This document shows positions 16,383-25,241 of a DNA stretch of 64,000 bases, in pieces. Location of the stretch: positions 5,331,001 through 5,395,000 of the forward strand of contig NZ_FNRV01000001.1 in assembly GCF_900105115.1 (NCBI RefSeq). Direction: 5' to 3'. The notes below the pieces were generated by a model. That model saw only the letters and a program-made list of their open reading frames with translations. It had not been told where the DNA came from and made no database searches. The position numbers were made by a program, and so were the translations under genes. Positions within the stretch are counted from its first letter, which is position 1. Every line of letters starts with the position of its first letter. The stretch is from Pseudomonas mohnii (GTDB taxonomy: Bacteria > Pseudomonadota > Gammaproteobacteria > Pseudomonadales > Pseudomonadaceae).

Positions 16383-16982
16383 TCAGTCTGACACAGTGTT
16401 GTGCGCGCTTAACAGTTCCGGTGTGTTGAGATTGGCCAGGCGTGGATCATTATCAGGACACTGCAATGCGGTAGCGCCCAGTTTGCGCATAAGTCGGCCC
16501 GGGCTGCGCTCGCCGTCGTTCCAGGCGCTTTCGAAGTCAGCGCGAAGTGCCACGGGAATGACGCACAGTAGAGGTTCCCAGTGCTCGCCATGGCGCAGCA
16601 TCAACGGCTTGTCGGGATGCTGGTTGGCGGTTCCGCGCATGCTGTTGAGCAGGGCGGCATCGATGCGTGGAACATCACACGGCAAGACCAGCAGATGTGT
16701 ATGGCGAGCGGCTTTCAATCCTGCACGAATGCCGGCCAACGGCCCGGGAAAGTCACCTTCGTCGTCATGCACCAGTTGATCGGCATAAGGCGCGTATTTT
16801 TCCGGGTTCCGGTTGCAGGAGATGATCAGGTCATCGCTCAGTGGCCGTGTCTTGCGATGCAGATGTGCAATCAGCGGTTCACCGTGCCAGTCCAGCAACC
16901 CTTTATCCTGCCCTCCCATGCGCTGGCCGCGACCGCCTGCCAGGAGCAGAATGGAGCAGGGCGGCAACTGATTCGAAGTCAT
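16383..16982 (-). CDS. mobA: Molybdenum cofactor guanylyltransferase
   Basis: This is a 199-residue cytoplasmic enzyme that transfers GMP from GTP to Mo-molybdopterin, making the bis-MGD cofactor of DMSO-reductase-type enzymes. The nucleotide-binding signature [20 protein letters not shown] is at the N-terminus, followed by [15 protein letters not shown] and [10 protein letters not shown], all diagnostic of MobA. GGAGAACCGCC lies before the ATG. It is divergent from moaB-moeA with 90 bases between, a compact molybdenum-cofactor locus. Confidence 0.94.
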   Translation of the reverse strand: MTSNQLPPCSILLLAGGRGQRMGGQDKGLLDWHGEPLIAHLHRKTRPLSDDLIISCNRNPEKYAPYADQLVHDDEGDFPGPLAGIRAGLKAARHTHLLVLPCDVPRIDAALLNSMRGTANQHPDKPLMLRHGEHWEPLLCVIPVALRADFESAWNDGERSPGRLMRKLGATALQCPDNDPRLANLNTPELLSAHNTVSD

Positions 16983-17072
16983 GGCGGTTCTCCATCAGAC
17001 ATGGGAGGGCGGCGAAAAAATGAGGCGCTGTGATATAACACCGGGCTGTTTCTCCTACAACTGGACGAGCCT

Positions 17073-17612
17073 ATGAAAGCCAAGGCTGATGTACCTTTCG
17101 CGCCGCTCAACATTGCGGTGCTGACTGTCAGCGATACCCGTACCCTGGAAACCGATACCTCAGGCCAGGTCTTCGTCGACCGCTTGACGGCTGCCGGCCA
17201 TAACCTGGCCTCCCGGGTATTGCTTAAAGATGACCTCTACAAAATTCGCGCGCAAGTCGCCAACTGGATTGCCGATGATGTGGTGCAGGTCGTGCTGATC
17301 ACCGGCGGCACCGGTTTTACCGGTCGCGACAGCACCCCGGAAGCGGTGAGCTGCCTGCTCGATAAACAAGTCGATGGCTTCGGTGAGTTGTTCCGGCAGA
17401 TTTCGGTGGCGGACATCGGCACCTCCACTGTTCAGTCCCGCGCCCTGGCCGGTCTGGCGAACGGGACGCTGGTCTGCTGCCTGCCAGGCTCGACCAATGC
17501 GGTGCGCACGGGTTGGGATGGCATTCTTTCCGAACAACTGGACTCGCGCCATCGCCCCTGTAATTTCGTGGCTCATTTGAAACAGGCGGCACCCTGTGAA
17601 TCCCGTGGGTAA
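17073..17612 (+). CDS. moaB: Molybdenum cofactor biosynthesis protein B
   Basis: This is a 179-residue MogA/MoaB-fold protein that adenylylates molybdopterin in preparation for metal insertion. The signature TGGTGFTGRDSTPEAV and the LPGSTNAVRTGWDGI segment are intact, as is the N-terminal VLTVSDTRTLETDTSG. Length matches MoaB. The end of the gene overlaps the GTG start of moeA by 17 bases, indicating one transcription unit moaB-moeA. Confidence 0.94.
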   Translation: MKAKADVPFAPLNIAVLTVSDTRTLETDTSGQVFVDRLTAAGHNLASRVLLKDDLYKIRAQVANWIADDVVQVVLITGGTGFTGRDSTPEAVSCLLDKQVDGFGELFRQISVADIGTSTVQSRALAGLANGTLVCCLPGSTNAVRTGWDGILSEQLDSRHRPCNFVAHLKQAAPCESRG

Positions 17613-18822
17613 ACCGGGCAAGACCGGCAGCCTGATGCCGGTCGAGGTGGCGCTGGCACGCCTGCTGGAATTGGCCGACAACTCCCGGATTCATGAGCGT
17701 GAACGCTTGCCGTTGGCGCAGGTGCAAGGCCGTGTGCTGGCGGACGATTTGGTGTCGACCCTTGATTTGCCCCCGTGGCCCAACAGCGCCATGGACGGTT
17801 ATGCCTTGCGCCTGGCTGACTGGACGGGTGAGCCGTTGGTTGTCAGTCAGAAGATATTTGCCGGGCAGGCACCCGAACCATTGCAGCCGGGTACCTGTGC
17901 CAGAATCTTCACGGGTGCCCCTGTACCGGCGGGTGCTGACTGCGTCGAGATGCAGGAAAACGCGGTCATCCAGGCAGATGAGCGAATACATTTCGCCGAA
18001 ACCATGACCCTTGGGCAAAACATCCGTCCACAAGGCCAGGAAACCACCATCGGTGAACTGATTTTGCCGGCGGGGACTCGTCTGGGGCCGATCGAGCAAG
18101 GCCTGGCGGCTTCGCTGGGGTGTGCCGAGCTGGACGTGATTCGAAAGGTTCGTGTCGCGGTTCTTTCCACCGGGGACGAATTGATTGAACCAGGGCAGGC
18201 GCTGGGGCCTGGCCAGATCTATAACAGCAACCGTGTGTTGCTCTGCAGTTGGTTACAGCGTTTGGGTTGCGAAGTGATCGATGCCGGTATCCTGCCGGAT
18301 GACCTGACCACCACGCGCGCGCGCCTTGGCGAGTTGAAGGATGTCGATCTGATTCTCTCGACGGGGGGCGTATCGGTAGGTGAGGCGGACTTTTTGGGCA
18401 TTGCCTTGCGGGAAGAGGGTGAGTTGGCATTGTGGAAACTCGCCATCAAACCCGGCAAACCACTGACATTCGGGCACTTCCGTGGCGTTCCGGTCATTGG
18501 CTTGCCCGGCAATCCGGCATCAACCCTGGTGACCTTTGCCTTGCTGACACGGCCCTATCTCCTGCGTCGTCAGGGGGTAAAGGAAGTCGAGCCGTTGAAA
18601 GTGCAGGTACAGGCAGGATTTGACTGGCTCAAAGCCGGCAATCGACGCGAGTATTTGCGCGGTCGCCTGGAGAATGGTCGGGCGATCATCTACAGGAACC
18701 AGAGTTCCGGGGTGTTGCGCAGCGCCGCCTGGGCCGATGGACTGGTTGAGGTGCTCGAGGATCGTACGCTTGTCGTAGGTGACAGTGTGTACTTCATACC
18801 GTTGAGCGAAGTCCTGGGCTGA
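17596..18822 (+). CDS. moeA: Molybdopterin molybdenumtransferase
   Basis: This is a 408-residue enzyme that inserts molybdate into adenylylated molybdopterin. MoeA domains are recognisable: the PNSAMDGYALR region in the N-terminal half, FTGAPVPAGADCVEMQE, then the MogA-like domain with VLSTGDELIEPGQ, STGGVSVGEADF and IGLPGNPASTLVTF. The GTG start at 17596 overlaps moaB; an ATG at 17635 (before PVEVALARLL) is an alternative, but MoeA proteins usually carry a short N-terminal extension as here. A terminator follows at 18850. Confidence 0.94.
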   Translation: MNPVGKPGKTGSLMPVEVALARLLELADNSRIHERERLPLAQVQGRVLADDLVSTLDLPPWPNSAMDGYALRLADWTGEPLVVSQKIFAGQAPEPLQPGTCARIFTGAPVPAGADCVEMQENAVIQADERIHFAETMTLGQNIRPQGQETTIGELILPAGTRLGPIEQGLAASLGCAELDVIRKVRVAVLSTGDELIEPGQALGPGQIYNSNRVLLCSWLQRLGCEVIDAGILPDDLTTTRARLGELKDVDLILSTGGVSVGEADFLGIALREEGELALWKLAIKPGKPLTFGHFRGVPVIGLPGNPASTLVTFALLTRPYLLRRQGVKEVEPLKVQVQAGFDWLKAGNRREYLRGRLENGRAIIYRNQSSGVLRSAAWADGLVEVLEDRTLVVGDSVYFIPLSEVLG

Positions 18823-18849
18823 CCCGGTGAACAATCTTCGTCTTGCAAG

Positions 18850-18872
18850 CCCGGTTGATCGAACCGGGTTTT
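18850..18872 (+). terminator. Terminator after moeA
   Basis: CCCGGTT and AACCGGG form a stem around GATCG, followed by TTTT. It lies 28 bases after the moeA stop and matches the end of the moaB-moeA unit. Confidence 0.6.
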
Positions 18873-18886
18873 GCGTTGATGAGGCT

Positions 18887-19198
18887 TTAATTCGCCAGAA
18901 GCAGTGTCACGAGCTGCTCGAAACGACTATTGGCGATCCAGCCGAGAAGCCCGAGGACTACGGCTGTTCCGCCAGCCGAATAGGCGAGTCGGTGCTTGAT
19001 GGATTTGAGGTCACTGCGAATGTCTTCCATGTCCCTTCGGATGCACTTGAGGCGTGTTTCCAGTTCAGTGACGCGAGGTTCCATATCAACTTCTCCGTTG
19101 GGTTTCATGCTGTTTTTGATTTCAGCCGGCTGGTTGGCCTGTTTCTCTGCGAGTGGTGCGACCGGAAACACCGATAGGCTGGAGTGATGGCTCTGCAT
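18887..19198 (-). CDS. Small coiled-coil membrane protein, unknown function
   Basis: This is a 103-residue protein. Residues about 38-72 form a charged heptad-rich coiled coil (VTELETRLKCIRRDMEDIRS and on to KSIKHRL). One transmembrane helix follows (GGTAVVLGLLGWIANS) and then a short tail. The architecture resembles XhlA-type or YqjK-like small anchored coiled coils; no enzymatic motif is seen. The start at 19198 has AAGGACGTGCC upstream; an internal ATG before EPRVTELE is possible. It stands alone, convergent with moeA. Confidence 0.65.
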   Translation of the reverse strand: MQSHHSSLSVFPVAPLAEKQANQPAEIKNSMKPNGEVDMEPRVTELETRLKCIRRDMEDIRSDLKSIKHRLAYSAGGTAVVLGLLGWIANSRFEQLVTLLLAN

Positions 19199-19425
19199 GG
19201 CACGTCCTTGTGTTTGTGCTGCTGATCACTAAAAACCGAAGGCACCAAAGTGGACCAATCACACTTTCTGGTCAATTGAGCCGATTCCTCACGTTTTGTA
19301 AGAAAAATCCTGCTACATAGGGCTCAAGTCGACTCGACTGGAAATAATTCAATTTCTTGCGACTTTTATCGGTTGCGTCGCGGTCAACATCTCCCATAGG
19401 CCAATCAATCCCGGGAGTGACACCG

Positions 19426-20337
19426 ATGAGCGAACGCAAGGCGCTGTTGATATTGCATGGTAAGCAGGCGCTCAACGAGGCAGTGCGTGCTGCCGTCGAA
19501 AGCAAGCGCGAGCAGGGTTGGGAACTGGCTGTCCGGGTGACCTGGGAGGCCGGTGACGCACAGCGGCTGGTGGATGAAGCACTGACCGCCGGCTACCGGC
19601 AAATCATCGCTGGCGGTGGCGATGGCACGTTGCGTGATATTGCCGAGGCCATGGCGGCGCATTCGACCGGGGCCAGCCTGGTGCTGATGCCTCTGGGAAC
19701 CGCCAATGATTTTGCCCGCGCCGCCGGTATTCCACTGGAGCCGGATCAGGCACTGGAACTTCTGGAGCGTGCGCCCAGCCCCATCGATCTGGGGGACGTG
19801 GGCGGGCAAGTGTTCTTGAACATGGCCACGGGCGGTTTCGGCAGCCAGGTCACCGCCAATACCTCGGAGGAGCTGAAAAAAGTCCTCGGTGGCGCTGCGT
19901 ATCTCTTCACGGGTCTGTCACGTTTCAGTGAGTTGCACGCGGCTTATGGCGAGTTGCACGGACCGGATTTTCACTGGAGTGGCGAGCTGTTGGCGTTGGG
20001 CATCGGTAATGGCCGGCAGGCGGGAGGTGGCCATGTGTTATGTCCGCAAGCGCTGGCGGACGACGGTCTGCTCGATATCAGCATTTTGCCGGCACCGCAG
20101 GAACTGGTGGGCACCTTGAAAAACCTGCTGGCCGATGGCTTTGGTATCGACAACATGTTCGTGCGGGCACGCCTGCCTTGGGTCGAGATCAAGGCCTCCG
20201 AAGGCCTGCACATCAACCTCGATGGCGAGCCGTTGGAAGGTGACAACCTGCGATTCTCGGCTCGACCGGGGGCGCTAAGGGTGCATTTGCCCGAGCATTC
20301 GCCGTTGTTGGGCGCCAGCGTTAATCGTCCAGACTGA
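19426..20337 (+). CDS. yegS: YegS-type diacylglycerol/lipid kinase
   Basis: This is a 303-residue soluble lipid kinase. The nucleotide-binding motif GGGDGTLRDIAEAM and the APLGTAND-type motif MPLGTANDFARAAGI are intact, followed by LNMATGGFGSQVT and the C-terminal DGEPLEGDNLRFSAR. These define the YegS/diacylglycerol kinase family, which phosphorylates phosphatidylglycerol or diacylglycerol. The ATG at 19426 has GGGAG at the right distance; 23 in-frame codons upstream are not family-like. The 3' end overlaps that of the convergent response-regulator gene by 17 bases. Confidence 0.92.
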   Translation: MSERKALLILHGKQALNEAVRAAVESKREQGWELAVRVTWEAGDAQRLVDEALTAGYRQIIAGGGDGTLRDIAEAMAAHSTGASLVLMPLGTANDFARAAGIPLEPDQALELLERAPSPIDLGDVGGQVFLNMATGGFGSQVTANTSEELKKVLGGAAYLFTGLSRFSELHAAYGELHGPDFHWSGELLALGIGNGRQAGGGHVLCPQALADDGLLDISILPAPQELVGTLKNLLADGFGIDNMFVRARLPWVEIKASEGLHINLDGEPLEGDNLRFSARPGALRVHLPEHSPLLGASVNRPD

Positions 20338-20980
20338 TGATCTGCTCGCGCACGGCGAATAAAACAAGGCCTGCCACATCGAAGATCTGCAAGCGTTTCA
20401 TGATCTGCGAGCGATGGGTTTCAACTGTCTTGACGCTCAGGCCCAGGCCGTTGGCGATTTCCCGGGTGGATTTTCCCCGAACAATCAAACGAAGGATTTC
20501 CAGCTGACGGGGCGTCAGGTTGTGCGAATCAACGGATTCAGTCTGGTTTTTCTGGGTTCGGGTCAGCGCCTGGTTGATAACCGTATGGGCGATGGCCGGG
20601 CTCAGGTAACGTTCGTTGTTTCGCAACGCCTCCAGCGCCTGTTCCAGCTCAGTGGCTGTGGTGTCCTTGAGCAGGTAGCCATGGGCACCCGATTCCAGCG
20701 CCTGCATGATCAGTGCCGGGTCGGTGTGCATCGACAGGATCAGCACCTTGGCCTGTGGGCGTATCCGCTTGAGCTGCTGCAAGGCTTCAACGCCGCCGGT
20801 TTGCTTCATGGAAATGTCCAGCAGCACGATATCCGGGGACAGATGCTCGACCATCGCGAGCAATTGCGAGCCGTCATCGGCCTCGCCAATGACCGCGTAG
20901 CCAGGAAGGTCGAGCACCAGGGCGCGTACGCCAGCCCTGATCAGCGAGTGGTCATCCACCAGAAGTAAGTTACAAGTCAA
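20321..20980 (-). CDS. NarL/UvrY-type LuxR-family response regulator
   Basis: This is a 219-residue regulator. The receiver has LLLVDDHSLIRAGV and phosphoacceptor IVLLDISMKQTGG; the LuxR helix-turn-helix is NLTPRQLEILRLIVRGKSTR with LSVKTVETHRSQIMKRL. It ends near residue 219. The start is best taken as TTG at 20980, overlapping the stop of the kinase gene as TTGA, with AAAGG upstream; 16 more codons could be read but run into the kinase gene. It is the partner of the adjacent HisKA_3 kinase; target genes are unknown. Confidence 0.85.
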   Translation of the reverse strand: MTCNLLLVDDHSLIRAGVRALVLDLPGYAVIGEADDGSQLLAMVEHLSPDIVLLDISMKQTGGVEALQQLKRIRPQAKVLILSMHTDPALIMQALESGAHGYLLKDTTATELEQALEALRNNERYLSPAIAHTVINQALTRTQKNQTESVDSHNLTPRQLEILRLIVRGKSTREIANGLGLSVKTVETHRSQIMKRLQIFDVAGLVLFAVREQIISLDD

Positions 20981-21951
20981 TGTATAACCTTTTTCGTACT
21001 GGCCCGTTCGAGCGCGCGAGGTGCCCAAGGGAGGAGAGCTTCGATTTGAGTGCCTTTGCCCGGTTCGCTGGTCACGGTCAGTGTGCCACCCAACTGAGCG
21101 ATCCGTTCCGACATCCCGGCCATACCACGTTGCCCCTCGCGACCGGGATCTGTAGCCGGCGCAAACCCCAGGCCGTCGTCACTGATCAGCAGCGACAGGC
21201 CTTGCGGCAAGCGCTGGAGGCAGACCAGAAGGTTTTTCGCTTCGGCATGTCGCAGTATGTTGGTGATCGCTTCCTGAGTGATTCGAAAAGCGGCCACTGC
21301 CATCTCTTCCGGGATGCCCGTCAGGCGTTGATGGCATTCAAGGCTCCAGTGTACCGACGTATTGGTCAGCGTCTTGAGCAGATGTGCACGCAGGCTGGCT
21401 TCCAGCCCAAGGCTGGTCAGTTGTCGGGGATTGAGGATGGCCGATACATCGCGAACTTTGGTCAGGGTTTCGTCCAGCGTATCGCAGAGCACCGAGCATT
21501 GTCCCTGCAGTTCTTCCGGCATTCGGCGCCTGAGCCAGTCACTTTGAAGCTTTGCTGCCGTCAGCAACTGACCGATGTCGTCATGCAGTTCCCGGCTCAG
21601 TCGATGACGCTCGTTTTCCTGAACCTGCAGCAAGCGGTCGGCCAACTCCTGAGGCTGGAATTTGATCGACTTGCGCGACAGGTGATACTGCATCCAGACG
21701 CAGCCCAATGCCGCTATGTTGAGCACCAGCAAACCTGGTGGCAGATGCGCGGACAGGCTGTAGATCAGCAGATTGCCGAGCGTCGAGGCGGCGCACAGAG
21801 CAAGGGTGAACCGACTTGCATTTTCTCTGGAAGGTGGCCACTTGGCAATGGACTTGAGGCTGGCGTGCATAGCGGATGGAGCCAATGGATGTTCGCTGCG
21901 GGCAGACTGGTCATGCAAGCTGACGGGTCTATGTTTTTTAGTATCAGGCAT
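20977..21951 (-). CDS. NarX/UhpB-type sensor histidine kinase
   Basis: This is a 324-residue kinase. Two short hydrophobic helices lie near residues 48-90 (LALCAASTLGNLLIYSL and LLVLNIAALGCVWMQ). The HisKA_3 dimerisation domain follows with phospho-histidine in RHRLSRELHDDIGQLL, then the HATPase domain (DDGLGFAPATDPGREGQRG). There is no periplasmic sensor domain of note, so the signal may be membrane-borne or cytoplasmic. The ATG at 21951 is chosen over a TTG three codons upstream. It is coupled to the downstream regulator by the TTGA overlap. Confidence 0.85.
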   Translation of the reverse strand: MPDTKKHRPVSLHDQSARSEHPLAPSAMHASLKSIAKWPPSRENASRFTLALCAASTLGNLLIYSLSAHLPPGLLVLNIAALGCVWMQYHLSRKSIKFQPQELADRLLQVQENERHRLSRELHDDIGQLLTAAKLQSDWLRRRMPEELQGQCSVLCDTLDETLTKVRDVSAILNPRQLTSLGLEASLRAHLLKTLTNTSVHWSLECHQRLTGIPEEMAVAAFRITQEAITNILRHAEAKNLLVCLQRLPQGLSLLISDDGLGFAPATDPGREGQRGMAGMSERIAQLGGTLTVTSEPGKGTQIEALLPWAPRALERASTKKVIH

Positions 21952-22360
21952 CGACTTCAACGGGGCGTATTCTGACTAAGAATCCAGTCTGGAACTTGAT
22001 CGGATTACGACCGTCTGCAATCACGGTGCCATTACTTGACGCAAACTATTGGGCGGCATAATACCACTTAAGATACCGTTGGTCGCGTACGCGATAGATG
22101 TCGTTGGAGTCAGGAAACACGAGTCCAAACCCTGGCTCCAGCCAGCAAAAAGGAGGCTGTTTCGTCGGCGCAGGGGGGCCGTTTGTCTATAGGTTTTTGT
22201 CATTTAATATCAGGCAAAACCCTAGGCTGTCGGCTGTCGAGGAGATTAGTTATTTGTTGGGGGTTGTCGCTTAAATATGCAATAGCCAGTTGCGATGTGT
22301 GTTTGCTCAAGTTACTGAGTCGTCATCGGGAAAAAAAGAAATACGGGTCGTTCTGTCGTT
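21952..22360. other. 409-base gene-free region
   Basis: No credible open reading frame lies here. It should contain the promoter of the leftward kinase-regulator pair. It also holds a rightward sigma-70-like promoter (listed separately) with no gene after it until cheV, and a short A-rich stretch near 22330. Confidence 0.5.
22036..22064 (+). promoter_or_regulatory. Rightward sigma-70-like promoter without a downstream gene
   Basis: TTGACG (22036-22041) and TAATAC (22059-22064) are separated by exactly 17 bases. The next gene on this strand starts at 23291, and the gene in between is leftward. It could drive a small RNA or an antisense transcript, or it could be a chance match. Confidence 0.35.
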
Positions 22361-22828
22361 TTAACTCTGTTCAGCATAGGAAATGATTGTGAAGGGTTTG
22401 GAGTTAATCGGTGGCCGAAACTGACTTTGTCCAACCTGACAGGCAAACGCTTCAATCAGGGTGGTCTGTTCACTTTCATCAAGGCTGAGCTGGCCGGTTT
22501 TCTGGTCGATGAGTTCGAGTTGCCAGGCAATCAGTGTCAGGCAGTCTTTCAGCGCGCTCAGGGCCTCGTCATGCAGATCCATATGATTCTGCGCATGATT
22601 GAGCAAGCCGTGTATGTGTAAGGAGAATTCCGAAACAGCGGCCAGCGCCAGGGCATCGGCCTTGTTGGCCAGCTTGAGGAGGGTACTGAGCATGCAGTCG
22701 ATCGCGTCCTTGTCATTGCTGATCAGTTGCAAATGACTCAGGCATTCCTCGGTCTTGGCCAGGAGTGTTTCAGCTTCGACGAGAAATTCAGGGATCCGCT
22801 GTGCCCATTCATTGCGATTGTTCGGCAT
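22361..22828 (-). CDS. HPt-like four-helix protein lacking the phospho-histidine
   Basis: This is a 155-residue all-helical protein. Its middle part (LLKLANKADALALAAVSEFS) lines up with the HPt pattern in which HSLKGxAxxxG carries the phosphoacceptor histidine, but here the histidine position is N or A. Later histidines (LHIHGLLNHAQNH) are in the next helix. It is therefore a degenerate HPt or CheA-P1-like domain, perhaps a binding partner rather than a phosphotransfer protein. The ATG at 22828 is preceded by GGAGATAAGC. It lies beside a two-component system and a cheV gene; a link is inferred only from position. Confidence 0.65.
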   Translation of the reverse strand: MPNNRNEWAQRIPEFLVEAETLLAKTEECLSHLQLISNDKDAIDCMLSTLLKLANKADALALAAVSEFSLHIHGLLNHAQNHMDLHDEALSALKDCLTLIAWQLELIDQKTGQLSLDESEQTTLIEAFACQVGQSQFRPPINSKPFTIISYAEQS

Positions 22829-23290
22829 GCTTATCTCCACAACGTCATGACTAATGAGGGGATGTCGCGCGTGTCGATCAGGACGGACAGCGTCCCGACG
22901 TAACCGTTTGGTCGTGGGATCGCGCTACAGCCGGCTGGAGTGCGGGCAGTAGTAATCGAAAGGGTGGCTGGCCACTTACCTGCAATCGCACACACAAGCC
23001 TGACTCCATTCATGCAATGAGAATGGCGTCACATTAATGGCTATTGGATATTGCGAATATCAGGTTTTACCTGATTGATGCTAGGGGAATCCCTTACGCA
23101 AAGGAACCGAACGCGAAAGCTGTGGTCGCGTTGCAGGAGTGTAGCAGATGAAATCACAACGCCAGTAAAGCATGATGTTAATGTGACATCAATGCCTGTG
23201 CGTGGCATTTTGCAAGGGGTCAAGCTCCGGCAAAAACAGCCGATAACCTTCCAATAGTGAATTCATCAGAACAAGCCCAGGAGTCATTGA
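22829..23290. other. 462-base region upstream of cheV
   Basis: No convincing gene is present. A short hairpin, ATCAGG-TTTTA-CCTGAT, lies near 23058-23074. The FliA-type promoter listed separately is at the right end. The left end should hold the promoter of the HPt-like gene, which I could not identify. Confidence 0.5.
23220..23246 (+). promoter_or_regulatory. FliA (sigma-28) flagellar promoter of cheV
   Basis: TCAAG (23220-23224), 14 bases, then GCCGATAA (23239-23246) fits the Pseudomonas FliA consensus closely. It lies 44 bases before the cheV ATG, giving a short leader. It places cheV in the late flagellar/chemotaxis regulon. Confidence 0.75.
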
Positions 23291-24225
23291 ATGGCCGGCA
23301 TTCTCGATACGGTAGACCAACGTACGCAACTGGTGGGTGAGAATCGCCTGGAAATTCTCATGTTCCGGCTGGCCGGACGGCAATTGTTTGCGATCAACGT
23401 CTTTAAAGTGCAGGAAGTCCTGCAACTGCCGAAGCTGACCCTGATGCCTCAGCGTCACCCGTTCGTTTGTGGCGTGGTCAACCTGCGTGGCCAGACCCTG
23501 CCGGTGATTGACCTGTCCCAGGCCATCGGCATGCGTCCACTGGTGCCAGGCCCGAACAGCACGATCATCGTTACCGAGTACAACCGTTCGGTTCAGGCAT
23601 TCCTGGTGGGGGGGTGGACCGTATCGTCAATATGAACTGGGAAGCCATTCTGCCGCCGCCGACCAGCGCCGGTCGTCAGCATTACCTGACCGCCATCAGC
23701 AAGGTCGATGATCAGTTGGTGGAAATCATCGACGTTGAAAAAGTCCTGGCGGAAATCGTCCCTTACAACGCCAAGGTATCCCGCGACAAGCTCGACGATC
23801 CGGTGCTGGAGCGTGCCCGTGGTCGTGAAGTGTTGCTGGTGGATGACTCGAATGTGGCCCTGTCGCAGTTGCGTGACACGCTGGGGCAGTTGGGTGTGAA
23901 GATGCACATTGCCAGCGATGGCTTGAAGGCGCTGAACATGCTCAAGGGCTGGGCCGATACCGGCGTCAACATGACCGACAAACTGTTGATGGTTTTCACC
24001 GATGCGGAAATGCCGGAAATGGACGGCTATCGCCTGACCACCGAGATCCGCAACGATCCACGTTTGCGAGGCCTGTATGTGGTGTTGCACACGTCTTTGT
24101 CCGGCAGCTTCAACGACTCCATGGTCAAGAAGGTTGGCTGCGATAATTTCCTCTCCAAGTTCCAGCCCGACAAACTCGTCGACGTGGTGCGTCAGCGCCT
24201 GATGCTCGACGCCGTGCCGGCCTGA
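23291..24225 (+). pseudogene. cheV: cheV chemotaxis coupling protein, interrupted by a frameshift
   Basis: Two reading frames together make a full CheV of about 310 residues. The first (23291-23635) is a CheW-like domain from MAGILDTVDQRT to QAFLVGG. The second (from about 23614 to 24225) continues VDRIVNMNWEAILPPP and ends with a receiver domain (VLLVDDSNVALSQL, phosphoacceptor VFTDAEMPEMDGY). The break is at a run of seven Gs (23608-23614); eight would restore GGVDRIV in frame. CheV couples receptors to CheA and is phosphorylated on the receiver. As read, the protein stops soon after residue 110, though a GTG at 23614 could start the receiver part. A sequencing error, a true mutation or slippage are all possible. 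Confidence 0.85.
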
Positions 24226-24366
24226 ACACGCCCGCAAACAACCTGTAGGAGTCGGCTGAGTCTGTGACGTCGCTTTATCCGGCGAGCCGCTCCCACTGTT
24301 TTTTGGCCTTTGATTCAGCGATCAAGCTCGTATAGGGTGGCGTTTTTACCTCCCAGGGAGCAGGTC

Positions 24367-25173
24367 ATGTTGCGTCTGAGCGCGCTTTATCGTTATCCGT
24401 TGAAATCTGGCAAGGGTGAGCCTTTGCAGCAGGTCAGCCTCGACAAACTGGGGCTGGACGGAGATCGACGCTGGATGCTGGTCGACGAGGCCAGTGGGCG
24501 CTTTCTGACCCAGCGTGCGGTGGCGCAAATGAGCCAATTGTCAGCGTTGTGGAATGCTGAAGGCGGCCTGACCCTCAGCGCCCCCGACCACTCACCGATC
24601 GATATCGCCTTGCCCGCAAGCGACGCCGAACTGCGTGGCGTCACCATCTGGCGCGACACCCTGCGTGTGCCCGATGCCGGCGATGAAGCGGGCGCATGGG
24701 TCAGCCAATTCATTGGCAAACCGACCCGCCTGGTACAAGTGCCATTGGATCGTGCGCGCATGACCGAGGCCGGTTATGGCAAGGACGACGATCAGGTGGC
24801 GTTTGCCGATGGGTATCCGCTGCTGCTGATCGGCCAGGCATCGCTGGAAGACCTGTCGCAAAAAGTCGGACGTGAGCTGGAAATGCTGCGTTTTCGGCCG
24901 AATCTGGTGATCGAAGGCAGCGAGGCGTATGCCGAGGACAGCTGGAAGCGCATTCGCATCGGCGATGTCGAGTTCCGGGTGGTCAAGTCGTGCGCGCGCT
25001 GCATTTTGACCACCATCGATCCGCAGACCGGCGAGCGCAGCGCAGATCGCGAACCCCTGGCCTCCCTGCAGAAGTACCGGTCCGAAGCCGATGGCGCGAT
25101 GTTCGGCCAGAATCTGGTCAATGACGGCAATGGCCGGCTGCAAGTCGGTATGCCTGTGACCATCCTCGAGTAA
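24367..25173 (+). CDS. MOSC-domain protein, YcbX-like
   Basis: This is a 268-residue protein with the MOSC N-terminal beta-barrel domain (SALYRYPLKSGKGEPL, DRRWMLVDE) and a C-terminal MOSC domain. The conserved cysteine lies in VVKSCARCILTTIDPQTGE. These features match YcbX, a molybdenum-cofactor sulfide enzyme that reduces N-hydroxylated bases, but this form lacks YcbX's C-terminal ferredoxin domain and would need a separate electron donor. The ATG at 24367 is preceded by GGGAGCAGGTC. It ends at a bidirectional terminator. The nearby mobA/moaB/moeA genes supply related cofactor chemistry. Confidence 0.87.
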   Translation: MLRLSALYRYPLKSGKGEPLQQVSLDKLGLDGDRRWMLVDEASGRFLTQRAVAQMSQLSALWNAEGGLTLSAPDHSPIDIALPASDAELRGVTIWRDTLRVPDAGDEAGAWVSQFIGKPTRLVQVPLDRARMTEAGYGKDDDQVAFADGYPLLLIGQASLEDLSQKVGRELEMLRFRPNLVIEGSEAYAEDSWKRIRIGDVEFRVVKSCARCILTTIDPQTGERSADREPLASLQKYRSEADGAMFGQNLVNDGNGRLQVGMPVTILE

Positions 25174-25184
25174 CGGCGCTCAAT

Positions 25185-25220
25185 AAAAAATGCCCGTGTC
25201 CTTGGACACGGGCATTTTTT
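25185..25220. terminator. Bidirectional intrinsic terminator
   Basis: A TGCCCGTGTC / GACACGGGCA stem with loop CTTG is flanked by six As on the left and a run of Ts on the right, so it works in both directions. It separates the convergent MOSC and ppnP genes. Confidence 0.92.
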
Positions 25221-25241
25221 TGCTGCTGTGAAACCCGGGGT

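Noticed and set aside
24240..24300. REP element upstream of the MOSC gene
   Set aside because: The sequence resembles a degraded REP half (GTAGGAGTCGGCTG, GCGAGCCGCTCCCAC) but the arms pair poorly, so it is not listed as a feature.
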